Positions 28,101-34,888 of a stretch of 64,000 nt of DNA are shown here, in pieces. The stretch is from Trebonia kvetii (GTDB taxonomy: Bacteria > Actinomycetota > Actinomycetes > Streptosporangiales > Streptosporangiaceae): positions 434,001-498,000 of the forward strand of contig NZ_RPFW01000007.1 of the NCBI RefSeq assembly GCF_007827045.1. Reading direction: 5' to 3'. The notes beneath the pieces are model-generated. The model ran no database searches. It saw nothing but the letters and a program-made list of their open reading frames with translations, and had not been told where the DNA came from. Made by a program: the position numbers and the translations under genes. Within the stretch, counting starts at the first letter, position 1. The number at the start of each line of letters is the position of its first letter.

Positions 28101-28678
28101 AGGCCGCTCAGCACGCGGGTGAACAGCGGGTCGTCGGCGGTCGCGACCCACAGGCGTCCCGCCGTGCCGCCGCGGTAGCGCTTCCACGCCGACGGGTCGC
28201 CGCGCTGCGCGGTCAGCAGCGCGGTCGCGGACTCGGTCAGCGCCAGGTCGCTGACCTGGCCGAACGGCAGGCGGCGGGGCGGGGCGTCGAGCGGCACGGC
28301 GTACGCCATGGTGCGCTGCGACGACGGCTCGCCGAACGCGGTCACGGCGAGCACCTCGCCGTGGGAGGTCCAGCCGGTGACCCGGGTGCGCAAGTCGCCC
28401 CAGTAGGTGCGGCGCGACGCGGTACCGGTAGCAGTCCCGCCGTCGGTGTCCGCGGTGTAGACCTCGGGGATGCCGCCATCGCGCCAGCTTGTCCAGGCGA
28501 TTGCGGCGCCGTCCGGGGCGAACCTCGGGTGGCTGGCCTGACCGCCGTCGGCGGTCAGCCGCCAGGCGCGGCCGCCGTCCGCCGGAGCAAGCCAGACATC
28601 GTCTTCGGCGACGAAGGTGAGCAGGTCACCGTGAATGTGGGGAAAGCGGAGATACCCGGGTGCAGCCACGCACTTCAT
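25127..28678 (-). CDS. Tricorn protease (S41-family peptidase)
   Basis: A 1183-residue homologue of tricorn, a large cytosolic serine protease that degrades peptides released by the proteasome. The N-terminal half holds repeated WD40/beta-propeller blades ('PRFAPDGAAIAWTSWRDG', 'SPDSAWLAWAQPG'), followed by a helical C1 domain, a PDZ domain and the C2 protease core. Likely catalytic residues are His736 ('GTSHAYVYP'), Ser1062 ('EFAGSDGDIV') and Glu1121 ('SVENYGVDPD'). A low-complexity Lys/Glu then Ala/Pro-rich insertion (about residues 842-936) sits between PDZ and core, where Thermoplasma tricorn has no such linker. The ATG at 28678 and a GTG at 28669 (better spaced from AGGA) are alternative starts. 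Confidence 0.92.
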   Translation of the reverse strand: MKCVAAPGYLRFPHIHGDLLTFVAEDDVWLAPADGGRAWRLTADGGQASHPRFAPDGAAIAWTSWRDGGIPEVYTADTDGGTATGTASRRTYWGDLRTRVTGWTSHGEVLAVTAFGEPSSQRTMAYAVPLDAPPRRLPFGQVSDLALTESATALLTAQRGDPSAWKRYRGGTAGRLWVATADDPLFTRVLSGLNGQLAAPMLIDGRLVFLSDHEGTGNIYSVALDGGDLRRHTDHDGFYARNPATDGSRIVYHVAGEIWRLDSLAADAEPYRLEVQLSAPPAARAPRVITAADHLGELDCDETGQASVVEVRGTIHWLTHADGPARALSVNPAARARLPRILGNTGKVAWVTDAGGGDAIQIAEIEAESTATVRTLTSVDLGNITRLVASPDGTRLAAASHDGRLALVDVESGTVTELAANDDGDVEDVAWSPDSAWLAWAQPGPQPLARIRLARVADGFTVDVTDGRFVDSDPVFTVDGLYLAFLSRRTFDPIYDVHSFDLSFPYGARPYLVPLAAHTLSPFGPLPGGRPAGGGDAKDSPERKRLTVDTDGISSRVVAVPVDESRYYSLAAGKGGLLWLRSPLAGVLGEGTADPEDGHPRPALERFDLRKRESSVLAGEVSWFTVSGDGSRLVIGDGGDVRVAPADRKADNGSSGDVTSVDLTRARFLADPPALWRHAYAEFGRLLRRDFWNPGMSGVDWDGVLDEYRFLLDRVRTSAEFGDLLWEVAGELGTSHAYVYPSGTFSARSALRGQPAAVLGADVARQPDGRWVVERVLPGESSDPRARSPFAAPGVAVREGDEILAVDGRPLDPVYGPWPALAGTHGKPVELTIKPADPTLVPRPPALAEDDKAEDSDKEKDDAAPRVKDEAKEGAQTASASAAASAPKPASPAEPASGPADADDPAGPAAADDAGASAVPAAEGAAAEAPAEAPALEFPATRRVVIVPLYDDRRLRYQDWVAGRRAAVRTRSDGRVGYLHVPDMMGEGWAHLHRDLRAEMGRDALIVDVRGNRGGHTSQLIVEKLARRILGWKIPRHLRPYSYPQEARRGPLVALADEFAGSDGDIVTAAIKSLGLGPVIGARTWGGVVGIDGSGHGLVDGTRITIPRYASWFNEFGWSVENYGVDPDTEVLISPDDWAAGHDPQLEVAVDRALALLEENPRPPLPDPSTGPAKRRPPLPPRP

Positions 28679-28723
28679 CCTACGGCCGCCGGTCAGCGAC
28701 TCACGCAGAGCGACGGCCGACGC

Positions 28724-29335
28724 TTACAACCACCCGCGTTCGTGGGCTATGCGCTGAGCCTCGGTGCGGTTGCGGGCGCCGGTCTTCTGAATGCAGGAGG
28801 ACAGGTAGTTACGGACCGTGCCCTCGGACAGGAACAGCTCCGCGGCGAGCTCGGCGATGGTCGCGCCCTCGTTCGCCGCGGCGGCGGCAAGCACGTCGTG
28901 CTCGCGGGGGGTGAGCGGGCTCGCGCCCTCGGCGAGCGCCGCGGCGGCGAGCTCCGGATCTATGACCCGCTGGCCGTCGAGCACGTCGCGGATGGTCCTT
29001 GCGAGCTTGTCCGCCGGGGAGTCCTTCACGATGAAGCCCGACGCGCCGGATTCCATTGCCCGGCGCAGGTAGCCGGGGCGGCCGAAGGTCGTCAGGATGA
29101 CCACCTTGATGTCCGGGCAGACGCGGCGCAGCACCGCGGCGGCGGTGAGCCCGTCCATGCCAGGCATCTCGATGTCGAGCAGCGCCACGTCCGGCTTGGC
29201 GTCCCGCGCGGCGGCCGCCACCTGGTCGCCGCGCCCGACCTGGGCCACCACCTCGATGTCGTCCTCGAACGACAGCAGCGCGGCGAGCGCCTCGCGGATC
29301 ATCGCCTGGTCCTCGGCGAGCAGTACCCGGATCAC
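28724..29335 (-). CDS. NarL/LuxR-family response regulator (DesR-like)
   Basis: A 203-residue two-domain regulator starting at GTG 29335. The receiver domain has the acidic pair 'AEDQ' (E9, D10), the phospho-acceptor Asp in 'VALLDIEMPGMDG' and the switch Lys in 'FIVKDSP'. The C-terminal LuxR-type helix-turn-helix reads 'LTPREHDVLAAAAANEGATIAELAAELFLSEGTVRNYLSSCIQK'. It lies 18 bp after the histidine kinase and closes a four-gene operon with an ABC exporter, the familiar DesKR/YvfTU arrangement in which the pair controls its own transporter. Confidence 0.93.
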   Translation of the reverse strand: MIRVLLAEDQAMIREALAALLSFEDDIEVVAQVGRGDQVAAAARDAKPDVALLDIEMPGMDGLTAAAVLRRVCPDIKVVILTTFGRPGYLRRAMESGASGFIVKDSPADKLARTIRDVLDGQRVIDPELAAAALAEGASPLTPREHDVLAAAAANEGATIAELAAELFLSEGTVRNYLSSCIQKTGARNRTEAQRIAHERGWL

Positions 29336-29353
29336 GGGGTCAGCTTCCCATGA

Positions 29354-30715
29354 TCAGGGGGTCCGGACCGCGGTGGCCGGACCATCGACGGACGGGGCGT
29401 CGGCGGCGGCCTGCCCGGCGGGCGCGGCGGCGGTTTCCTCGGCTGCCTCCCTGGCCGCGGGGACGGTGGCGATCAGGCAGAAGCCAGGGTGCGCGTCCGG
29501 CCGCAGCTTCAGGATGCCGCCGACCGAGCTCAGCCGCTCGGAGATGCCGCGCAGCCCGCTACCCGTGGCCTGACTGGCGGATGTATGTGCCGTTAGGCCG
29601 GCTCCGGCCGGCTCAACGGTACATTCATCGGCCCGGGAGGCGGCGTCGACGGTGACGAGGCCGTGGCCATCGTCGCGAACCTGCAGTTCCATGGTGCTGC
29701 CGCGGCGGGTGAGGCTAATGCGGCAGGTTTTCGCGCCCGAGTGCCGGACGACGTTGGTGACCGCCTCACGCAGGCACCAGGCAAGCGCCGCCTCCGCGTC
29801 CGGGTCGAAGGTGCCGGAGGCCAGGATGAGCTCGGAGTCGTCGTCGACGGCGATGCCGGCGCTCTCCAGCGCCGCGCGGGCGGTAACGACCTCCACCGCG
29901 AGCGTCGGCCGCCGGTACCCGCTTATCGCCTCGCGGATGTCGTGCAGTGTCTGCCTGCTGACGGCGGCGACCTGCTCGATCTCGTCGCGTACCCGGTCCC
30001 GCTCCGGCCCCTCAGGAAGCTTCGACAGCAGGCGGGCGGCGAGCTCGGACTTGAGGGTGATCACCGACAGCGACTGTCCTGTCAGGTCGTGCATGTCACG
30101 GGCCAGGCGCAGCCGTTCCTCGCTCGCCGCCAGCTGCACGACCTCCTCGCGCGCCCGGTGCAGCTCGTTGGTGAGCTGCACCTGCCGGCGCAGGCCGATC
30201 ATGACCAGGCCGAGGAACGTCACCGGCAGCAGGTTGCTGAGGAAGTCCGTCATCGCGACGTGGCCGGTGTAGCAGAAGCCCACGTAGCAGACGCTGACCG
30301 CCAGGACTACCCGGACCGCCCAGCGATGGCTGGCGACGAGCAGGCCGGAGGCGGACGACACGAAGATCCACAGGCTGGCCGCGCCCATGCCGCCGAACAG
30401 GATGCAGGCCGCCGCCGCGAGCGCGGCGAGGGCCGCGAGGCCGGCGTGCGCGTACCGGGGACTTGACGGCCAGTTCGGCACGAGTGTCACGTAGATGAGG
30501 CAGAACGCCGCGATGATGGAGAGCCCCGCGGCTCGCTCGACGGGGGTGTAGTGCTGGGTGATCAGGTTGACGACCGGCCCGATGAGGTACGCGAGCCAGA
30601 TCCCGGTGAATACGATGCCGGCCAGCCTGCCGGCCCTCGTGCGGTAGCCCGCGAGGGGCCCCCGCTTGGGGACCCCTGCGCGAAGGACCGAGCGATCCGC
30701 GGACCTGGTGTCCAT
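29354..30715 (-). CDS. Sensor histidine kinase, DesK-like (HisKA_3)
   Basis: A 453-residue kinase from ATG 30715. The N-terminal half has about five or six hydrophobic helices (roughly residues 30-190) with no large extracytoplasmic domain. Then come the HisKA_3 dimerisation box 'LRLARDMHDLTGQSLSVITLK' (phospho-acceptor His) and an HATPase domain with N-box 'LREAVTNVVRHS', G1 'VRDDGHGL' and G2 'GSGLRGISERL'. A 25-residue insertion between G1 and G2 and an Ala-rich tail are unusual but tolerable. Membrane-buried sensing, possibly of lipid state or a membrane-active compound, is inferred from the DesK-like build. Confidence 0.9.
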   Translation of the reverse strand: MDTRSADRSVLRAGVPKRGPLAGYRTRAGRLAGIVFTGIWLAYLIGPVVNLITQHYTPVERAAGLSIIAAFCLIYVTLVPNWPSSPRYAHAGLAALAALAAAACILFGGMGAASLWIFVSSASGLLVASHRWAVRVVLAVSVCYVGFCYTGHVAMTDFLSNLLPVTFLGLVMIGLRRQVQLTNELHRAREEVVQLAASEERLRLARDMHDLTGQSLSVITLKSELAARLLSKLPEGPERDRVRDEIEQVAAVSRQTLHDIREAISGYRRPTLAVEVVTARAALESAGIAVDDDSELILASGTFDPDAEAALAWCLREAVTNVVRHSGAKTCRISLTRRGSTMELQVRDDGHGLVTVDAASRADECTVEPAGAGLTAHTSASQATGSGLRGISERLSSVGGILKLRPDAHPGFCLIATVPAAREAAEETAAAPAGQAAADAPSVDGPATAVRTP

Positions 30716-30744
30716 AACAGGACAGCTACCCGTGACGTCACTGG

Positions 30745-31473
30745 CTAGACCGTCTCCGCCATCGACCGCACCGAGAGGGTGGCGAGCGCGGCGAAGGTGG
30801 CCAGCCACGCCACCAGGCCGAGGATCAGGTAGAACGGCACCGAAACGTTGCTGATGACGTCGGTGGAGATGGTGATCGCTTCGAAGGTGGGGGTGCCCTT
30901 GCTGATGTTCCCCATCACGCCGGTGAACGGGAACCAGATGCCGCCGAGGATGCTGAACACCAGGTAGAGCATCAAGGTGATCGGCTGCGCCTGGTCCGGC
31001 GGGTACCGGTAGCCGACCGCGACCGCGAGCGCGGCGAAGATCGTCGAGCCGAGCCAGATGATCACGGCGATCACCAACCACTGCCAGAGGGCCAGGTGCA
31101 CGCCGCCCTCGAACCGGCCGAGGAGCAGCACGGCCGCGATCGATACCACCGTCATCGCCATCGACGTCAGGATCTTGGCGATGACGTAGGCGTACGCCGG
31201 CAGCAGCGGTGTCAGCCGCAGCTGCCTGATCCAGCCGACCTTGCGCTCCTCGGAGATCCGGATGGCGTTGCCGTTAAGCGCGCCGGCGAACGCGCCGAAC
31301 GTCGCCATGGCGACCATGTAGTAGGCCGCGAAATTGATGCCGTATACGGTCTTCCCCGCCTTGGAGAAGATCAGGTAGAGGACCACCGGCAGGCCCACGG
31401 TGAACAGCAAGTACCTTCTGTTGCGGCGCAGCCGGTTGATCTCGGCCTGCGTCAGCAGCAAGATGCCGCGCAT
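30745..31473 (-). CDS. ABC-2 type transporter permease
   Basis: A 242-residue membrane protein with six predicted helices, beginning 'MRGILLLTQAEINRLRRNRRYLLF' (cytoplasmic amphipathic start). The central signature 'LGSTIFAALAVAVGYRYPPDQAQPITLMLYLVFSILGGIWFP' is typical of drug-export ABC-2 permeases. A GGAGACGAAAG site precedes the ATG. It pairs with the upstream ATPase to form an exporter, probably of a lipid-like or antibiotic substrate, regulated by the DesKR-like pair downstream. Confidence 0.92.
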   Translation of the reverse strand: MRGILLLTQAEINRLRRNRRYLLFTVGLPVVLYLIFSKAGKTVYGINFAAYYMVAMATFGAFAGALNGNAIRISEERKVGWIRQLRLTPLLPAYAYVIAKILTSMAMTVVSIAAVLLLGRFEGGVHLALWQWLVIAVIIWLGSTIFAALAVAVGYRYPPDQAQPITLMLYLVFSILGGIWFPFTGVMGNISKGTPTFEAITISTDVISNVSVPFYLILGLVAWLATFAALATLSVRSMAETV

Positions 31474-31506
31474 TGTCTTTCGTCTCCTGTTGCGTTGAAC
31501 GTGCGC

Positions 31507-32442
31507 TTAGCGTGCGGCTGCCGGCTCGTGGCCGTTGGCCCGGTCGTCTTCCGCGGTGATGGCGAGGAACGCCTGCTCGAGGCCGAGGCTGCCGACCTCG
31601 ATCTCGTTCGGCCGGTAACCGGCGTCGAGCAGCCCGTACAGGGTCCCGTCGGAGTCCTCTGTCTGGATTTGCACCAGGTCGTGCCTGGTCTCCAGGCTGA
31701 CCACGCCGGGCAGGCCGAGCAGCACCGCCTGGTCCGCGCCGGCCAGCCGGAAGGACATCCGCTTGGCGCCTGCCCGCTTCTTGATGTCCTCGGGTGTGCC
31801 GTCCGCGAGCAGGCGGCCCCTGTTGATCACCAGGATGCGGTCGGCGGCCTGGTCGGCCTCCTCCAGGTAGTGCGTCGCGAACAGCAGCGTCTTGCCCTCC
31901 GCGACCTCCTCACGCATGGACGCCCAGAACCGCTGCCTGGTCTCCACGTCCATCGCGGTGGTCGGCTCGTCGAGCACGATCAGGTCGCACTCGCCGGCGA
32001 TCGCCAGCGCGAACCGGACGCGCTGCGTCTGCCCGCCGGACAGCCGATCGACCCGCTGGTCGGCGATGTCCGCGATGCCCGCCCTGCGCAGCGTGGTCGC
32101 GATCGGCACCGGCCGCGGGTGCAGCCCGGCGACAAGGTTGACCAGTTCTCCGACAGTGACCTCGGGCATCAGCCCGCCGGACTGGAGCATGGCGCCGACC
32201 GAGCCGGACTTGACCGCGTGGTACGGGTCGCTGCCGAACATCTTGATCGTGCCCGCCGTCGGCTTGCGGAGGGCGAGGAGCATGTCGAGGGAGGTTGACT
32301 TGCCCGCGCCGTTCGGGCCAAGCAGGGCGACTGTTTCCCCGCGGCGGAGTTCGAGGCTCAGCCCGTCGACCGCCTTCAGTGCGCCATAGTGCTTGCTTAC
32401 ATTGTCGAACGAGACGACCGGTCCCGTTCCGCTGTGGCTCAT
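31507..32442 (-). CDS. ABC transporter ATP-binding protein, DrrA-like
   Basis: A 311-residue ATPase with Walker A 'GPNGAGKST', signature 'LSGGQTQRVRFALAI', Walker B 'LIVLDEPTTAMD' and 'LLFATHYLEEAD'. The C-terminal extension of about 80 residues is normal for DrrA/daunorubicin-resistance-type ATPases. It is the first gene of the operon ATPase, permease, kinase, response regulator. A palindromic site lies 116-139 bp upstream of its ATG. Confidence 0.93.
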   Translation of the reverse strand: MSHSGTGPVVSFDNVSKHYGALKAVDGLSLELRRGETVALLGPNGAGKSTSLDMLLALRKPTAGTIKMFGSDPYHAVKSGSVGAMLQSGGLMPEVTVGELVNLVAGLHPRPVPIATTLRRAGIADIADQRVDRLSGGQTQRVRFALAIAGECDLIVLDEPTTAMDVETRQRFWASMREEVAEGKTLLFATHYLEEADQAADRILVINRGRLLADGTPEDIKKRAGAKRMSFRLAGADQAVLLGLPGVVSLETRHDLVQIQTEDSDGTLYGLLDAGYRPNEIEVGSLGLEQAFLAITAEDDRANGHEPAAAR

Positions 32443-32557
32443 TCGCTGTTCCCTTTTGTTTGGGCCTGGCCGTGCGCGACCCCGTGCCGCACGACTCGCG
32501 TACTAACTCATCCCACCAGCCGGGAATCCTTTCGCGACAGTGCGATGCCTCCCGAAT

Positions 32558-32581
32558 CGCCCATGACAGATGTCATGGGCG
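32558..32581. promoter_or_regulatory. 11-bp perfect inverted repeat upstream of the DrrA-like ABC/DesKR operon
   Basis: CGCCCATGACA (32558-32568) and TGTCATGGGCG (32571-32581) are exact inverted copies around a GA centre. The site is in the 185-bp gap between the end of ggt and the first gene of the exporter operon, both on the minus strand. It could be the binding site of the DesR-like regulator or, less likely, the ggt terminator, since no T-tract follows. Confidence 0.6.
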
Positions 32582-32627
32582 CCTGGGAGAAGGCGCAAGC
32601 GAGCCGCGAATCGCCGGTTTTCCGGTA

Positions 32628-34514
32628 TTACCGGCCGGCCGCGTAGCCCTGCATGCCGCGCGGGTTGGCGGCGGCGTAGAGCATCCCGTTGCGGCGCGCG
32701 ACGGCGCTGATGCGGCCGAGCGACCACGGCGGCTGGACGTGCACGTCGTGGCCGCGGCGGCGCAGTTCCCCGATCACCGCGCCGCTGGTGCGCGACTCCA
32801 CGTCGAGCCGTCCGGGGTAGGCGTCGCGCGGGTAGAACGAGGACGGCATGTGGGCGGAGTGGAACGCCGGGAAGTCGATCGCCTGCTGCAGGTTCATCCC
32901 GAAGTGCACGTGGTTGAGCAGGAAGCCGAGCGTCCACTGGTCCTGCTGGTCGCCGCCGGGCGTGCCGAACGCGAGGTACGGCTCGCCACCGCGCAGCGCG
33001 AGCGACGGGGTCAGCGTGGTACGCGGCCGCTTGCCGGGCGCGATCGTGGCGGGCAGGCCCGGGGTGAGGGTGAACATCTGGCCGCGGGTGCCGAGGCAGA
33101 AGCCAAGCGACGGGATGACCGGCGAGGACTGCAGCCAGCCGCCGCTCGGGGTCGCGGCGACCACGTTCCCCCAGCGGTCGGCGACGTCGATGTGGCAGGT
33201 GTCGCCGCGTCCTGGATGCATTTCTCGGGGGGTACGGGGGGTCGTCCCCCCGTACCCCGATGACTGAGCGCCGGTGCTGCGTCCTAGCGGCTCGCCGGTG
33301 GCCGGGTCGATGCCCGGGTCGCCGCTGCCTGCCTTGGCGCGCGCACCGGAATCCCTCCCACCGAACGGTTGCGTGGCGAAGCCAGGCAGCCTCGGTTCCC
33401 GCCCGGCGGGGCTGCCCGGCCGCAGGTCCATGCTCGCGGTCTCGCCGATCAGCTTGCGCCGCTCGCCGTTGTAGGCCGTCGAGAGCAGGTCGTCAAGCGG
33501 CACGTCGGTGAACGCGGGGTCGCCGTACCAGGCCTCGCGGTCGGCGAAGGCGAGCTTGCCCGCCTCGGTCACCGTGTGGATGAAGTCCGCGGATCCCGGG
33601 CCCATCGCGGCCAGGTCGTAGCCGTCGAGCAGGGCGAGCTGCTGCAGGAAGACCGGTCCCTGGCCCCAGGGGGCGGTCTTGGCGATGGTCAGGCCGTGGT
33701 AGTCGTACGTGACGGGCGTCTCGAGCCTGGCCCGCCAGGTCGACAGGTCCTGGCTGGTGAGCAGGCCGCGGTGCCGTTCCCCCGTCACGTCCATCACGTC
33801 GGTGGCGGCGAACTTGCCGATCTCCTCTGCCACGAAGCCGTCGTACCAGGCGCGACGCGCCGCCTCGAGCTGCCCGTCGCGATCGCTGCTCGCCGCCTCC
33901 GCCTCGGCGAGCACGCGGGCGTAGGTGGCGGCGAGCGCGCGGTTGGCGAACCGGCTACCCGGCGCGGGCACGCCGCCGCCCGGCAGGTACACCTCGGCCG
34001 ACGTCTGCCAGTGCTCGCGGAACAGGTCGGCGACGCTGGCGATCGACCAGCTGATCGCCGGGATCAGCGGGTAGCCGTCCTGCGCGTAACCGATCGCATA
34101 GCTCAGCACGTCGCGGAGCCGGAGCGTGCCGTACTCGCGCAGCAGCAGCAGCCAGCCGCCGAACGCGCCAGGCACGGTGGCGGCGAGGAGCCCGCTGCCC
34201 GGCACCAGGTCGAGGCCGAGGTCCGTGTACGCCTCGGCGGTCGCGGCGGCGGGCGCGATGCCCTGGCCGCAGACCACGAACGTCTCGCCGCGCCGAGCGT
34301 CGTGCCCGATGACAGGCACCTCGCCTGCCGGTCCGCACATGTGCGGCTCGACGACCTGGAGGGTGAACCCGACGGCGACCGCCGCGTCGAACGCGTTGCC
34401 GCCCTGCTCAAGCACGGCCATGCCCGCCGCCGACGCGAGCCAGTGCGTTGACGCCACCATCCCGAAGGACCCCGCAAGCTCCGGCCGCGTGGTGAACTCT
34501 GGGATTTCCGTCAT
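32628..34514 (-). CDS. ggt: Gamma-glutamyltransferase
   Basis: A 628-residue N-terminal-nucleophile hydrolase that cleaves gamma-glutamyl compounds such as glutathione or transfers the glutamyl group. The large subunit starts 'GMVASTHWLASAAGMAVLEQGGNAFDAAVA', and the autocatalytic nucleophile is probably Thr439 in 'RGDTCHIDVADRWGN'. The small subunit ends with 'RNGMLYAAANPRGMQGYAAG'. No export signal is visible, which is common in this actinobacterial subgroup. Just before the nucleophile there is an unusual Gly/Ser/Arg-rich stretch (about residues 385-435), part of which is encoded by a perfect GC palindrome (see the repeat at 33229-33258). Glutathione itself is rare in actinomycetes, so the natural substrate is uncertain. 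Confidence 0.93.
   Translation of the reverse strand: MTEIPEFTTRPELAGSFGMVASTHWLASAAGMAVLEQGGNAFDAAVAVGFTLQVVEPHMCGPAGEVPVIGHDARRGETFVVCGQGIAPAAATAEAYTDLGLDLVPGSGLLAATVPGAFGGWLLLLREYGTLRLRDVLSYAIGYAQDGYPLIPAISWSIASVADLFREHWQTSAEVYLPGGGVPAPGSRFANRALAATYARVLAEAEAASSDRDGQLEAARRAWYDGFVAEEIGKFAATDVMDVTGERHRGLLTSQDLSTWRARLETPVTYDYHGLTIAKTAPWGQGPVFLQQLALLDGYDLAAMGPGSADFIHTVTEAGKLAFADREAWYGDPAFTDVPLDDLLSTAYNGERRKLIGETASMDLRPGSPAGREPRLPGFATQPFGGRDSGARAKAGSGDPGIDPATGEPLGRSTGAQSSGYGGTTPRTPREMHPGRGDTCHIDVADRWGNVVAATPSGGWLQSSPVIPSLGFCLGTRGQMFTLTPGLPATIAPGKRPRTTLTPSLALRGGEPYLAFGTPGGDQQDQWTLGFLLNHVHFGMNLQQAIDFPAFHSAHMPSSFYPRDAYPGRLDVESRTSGAVIGELRRRGHDVHVQPPWSLGRISAVARRNGMLYAAANPRGMQGYAAGR
33229..33258. repeat. 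In-frame palindromic element inside ggt
   Basis: A 13-bp perfect stem (33229-33241 with 33246-33258) around a TCGT loop, with core GGGGGGTCGTCCCCCC. It encodes 'YGGTTPRTPR' of the gamma-glutamyltransferase, immediately before the small subunit. The same 16-nt core occurs at 48470-48485 in an intergenic hairpin cluster. Confidence 0.8.
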
Positions 34515-34888
34515 CGGTGCACTCTCCGTCCGCTCTGGGTCTCCTCATCATCCAACAGCATGCCCGCCCCCAAGACGAGGGTCGCGAAACTTCTTGCTGT
34601 TATCAGCAGGGTGGGCAGCCCTGCCCAGGCGAGCGCTCCGCACTTCTTGCTGTTATCCGCGACGGGGTCGTGATGCGCGGCCGAGCGAGTACCGATGAGC
34701 CGGGGCACCTCAGGTCGGCCTAACGGTACTCACATGCGGAGGGGACGAGGCCGAGGGCGGGGTTGGTGGTGGGGGTGGGATGGGAGTGAGTGGCCGGACA
34801 GGCGGGGCCGGGACGGACGGGGCGGGGACGGGCGGGAGCCGGGGCGAGCGAGCGGATGCGGGGGCGGGGACACGGTAGCGTCGGGTTC
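34515..34888. other. 374-bp intergenic region between divergent ggt and DUF885 genes
   Basis: No gene is supported here. It must contain the divergent promoters. A 16-nt sequence, ACTTCTTGCTGTTATC, occurs twice in the same orientation (34589-34604 and 34642-34657), 53 bp start to start, flanking a GGGCAG-CC-CTGCCC dyad. The right half (34735-34880) is very G-rich on the plus strand. Confidence 0.6.
34589..34657. repeat. Pair of 16-bp direct repeats in ggt/DUF885 intergenic region
   Basis: Identical copies of ACTTCTTGCTGTTATC at 34589-34604 and 34642-34657, separated by about five helical turns. Their A/T-rich composition stands out from the surrounding GC. The layout fits paired regulator or sigma-factor sites but no protein can be assigned. 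Confidence 0.65.

Noticed and set aside
27125..29353. A 742-codon open frame on the plus strand
   Set aside because: It is antisense to the tricorn protease and response regulator genes, with no recognisable motif and an Arg/Gly/Ala/Val-rich composition.
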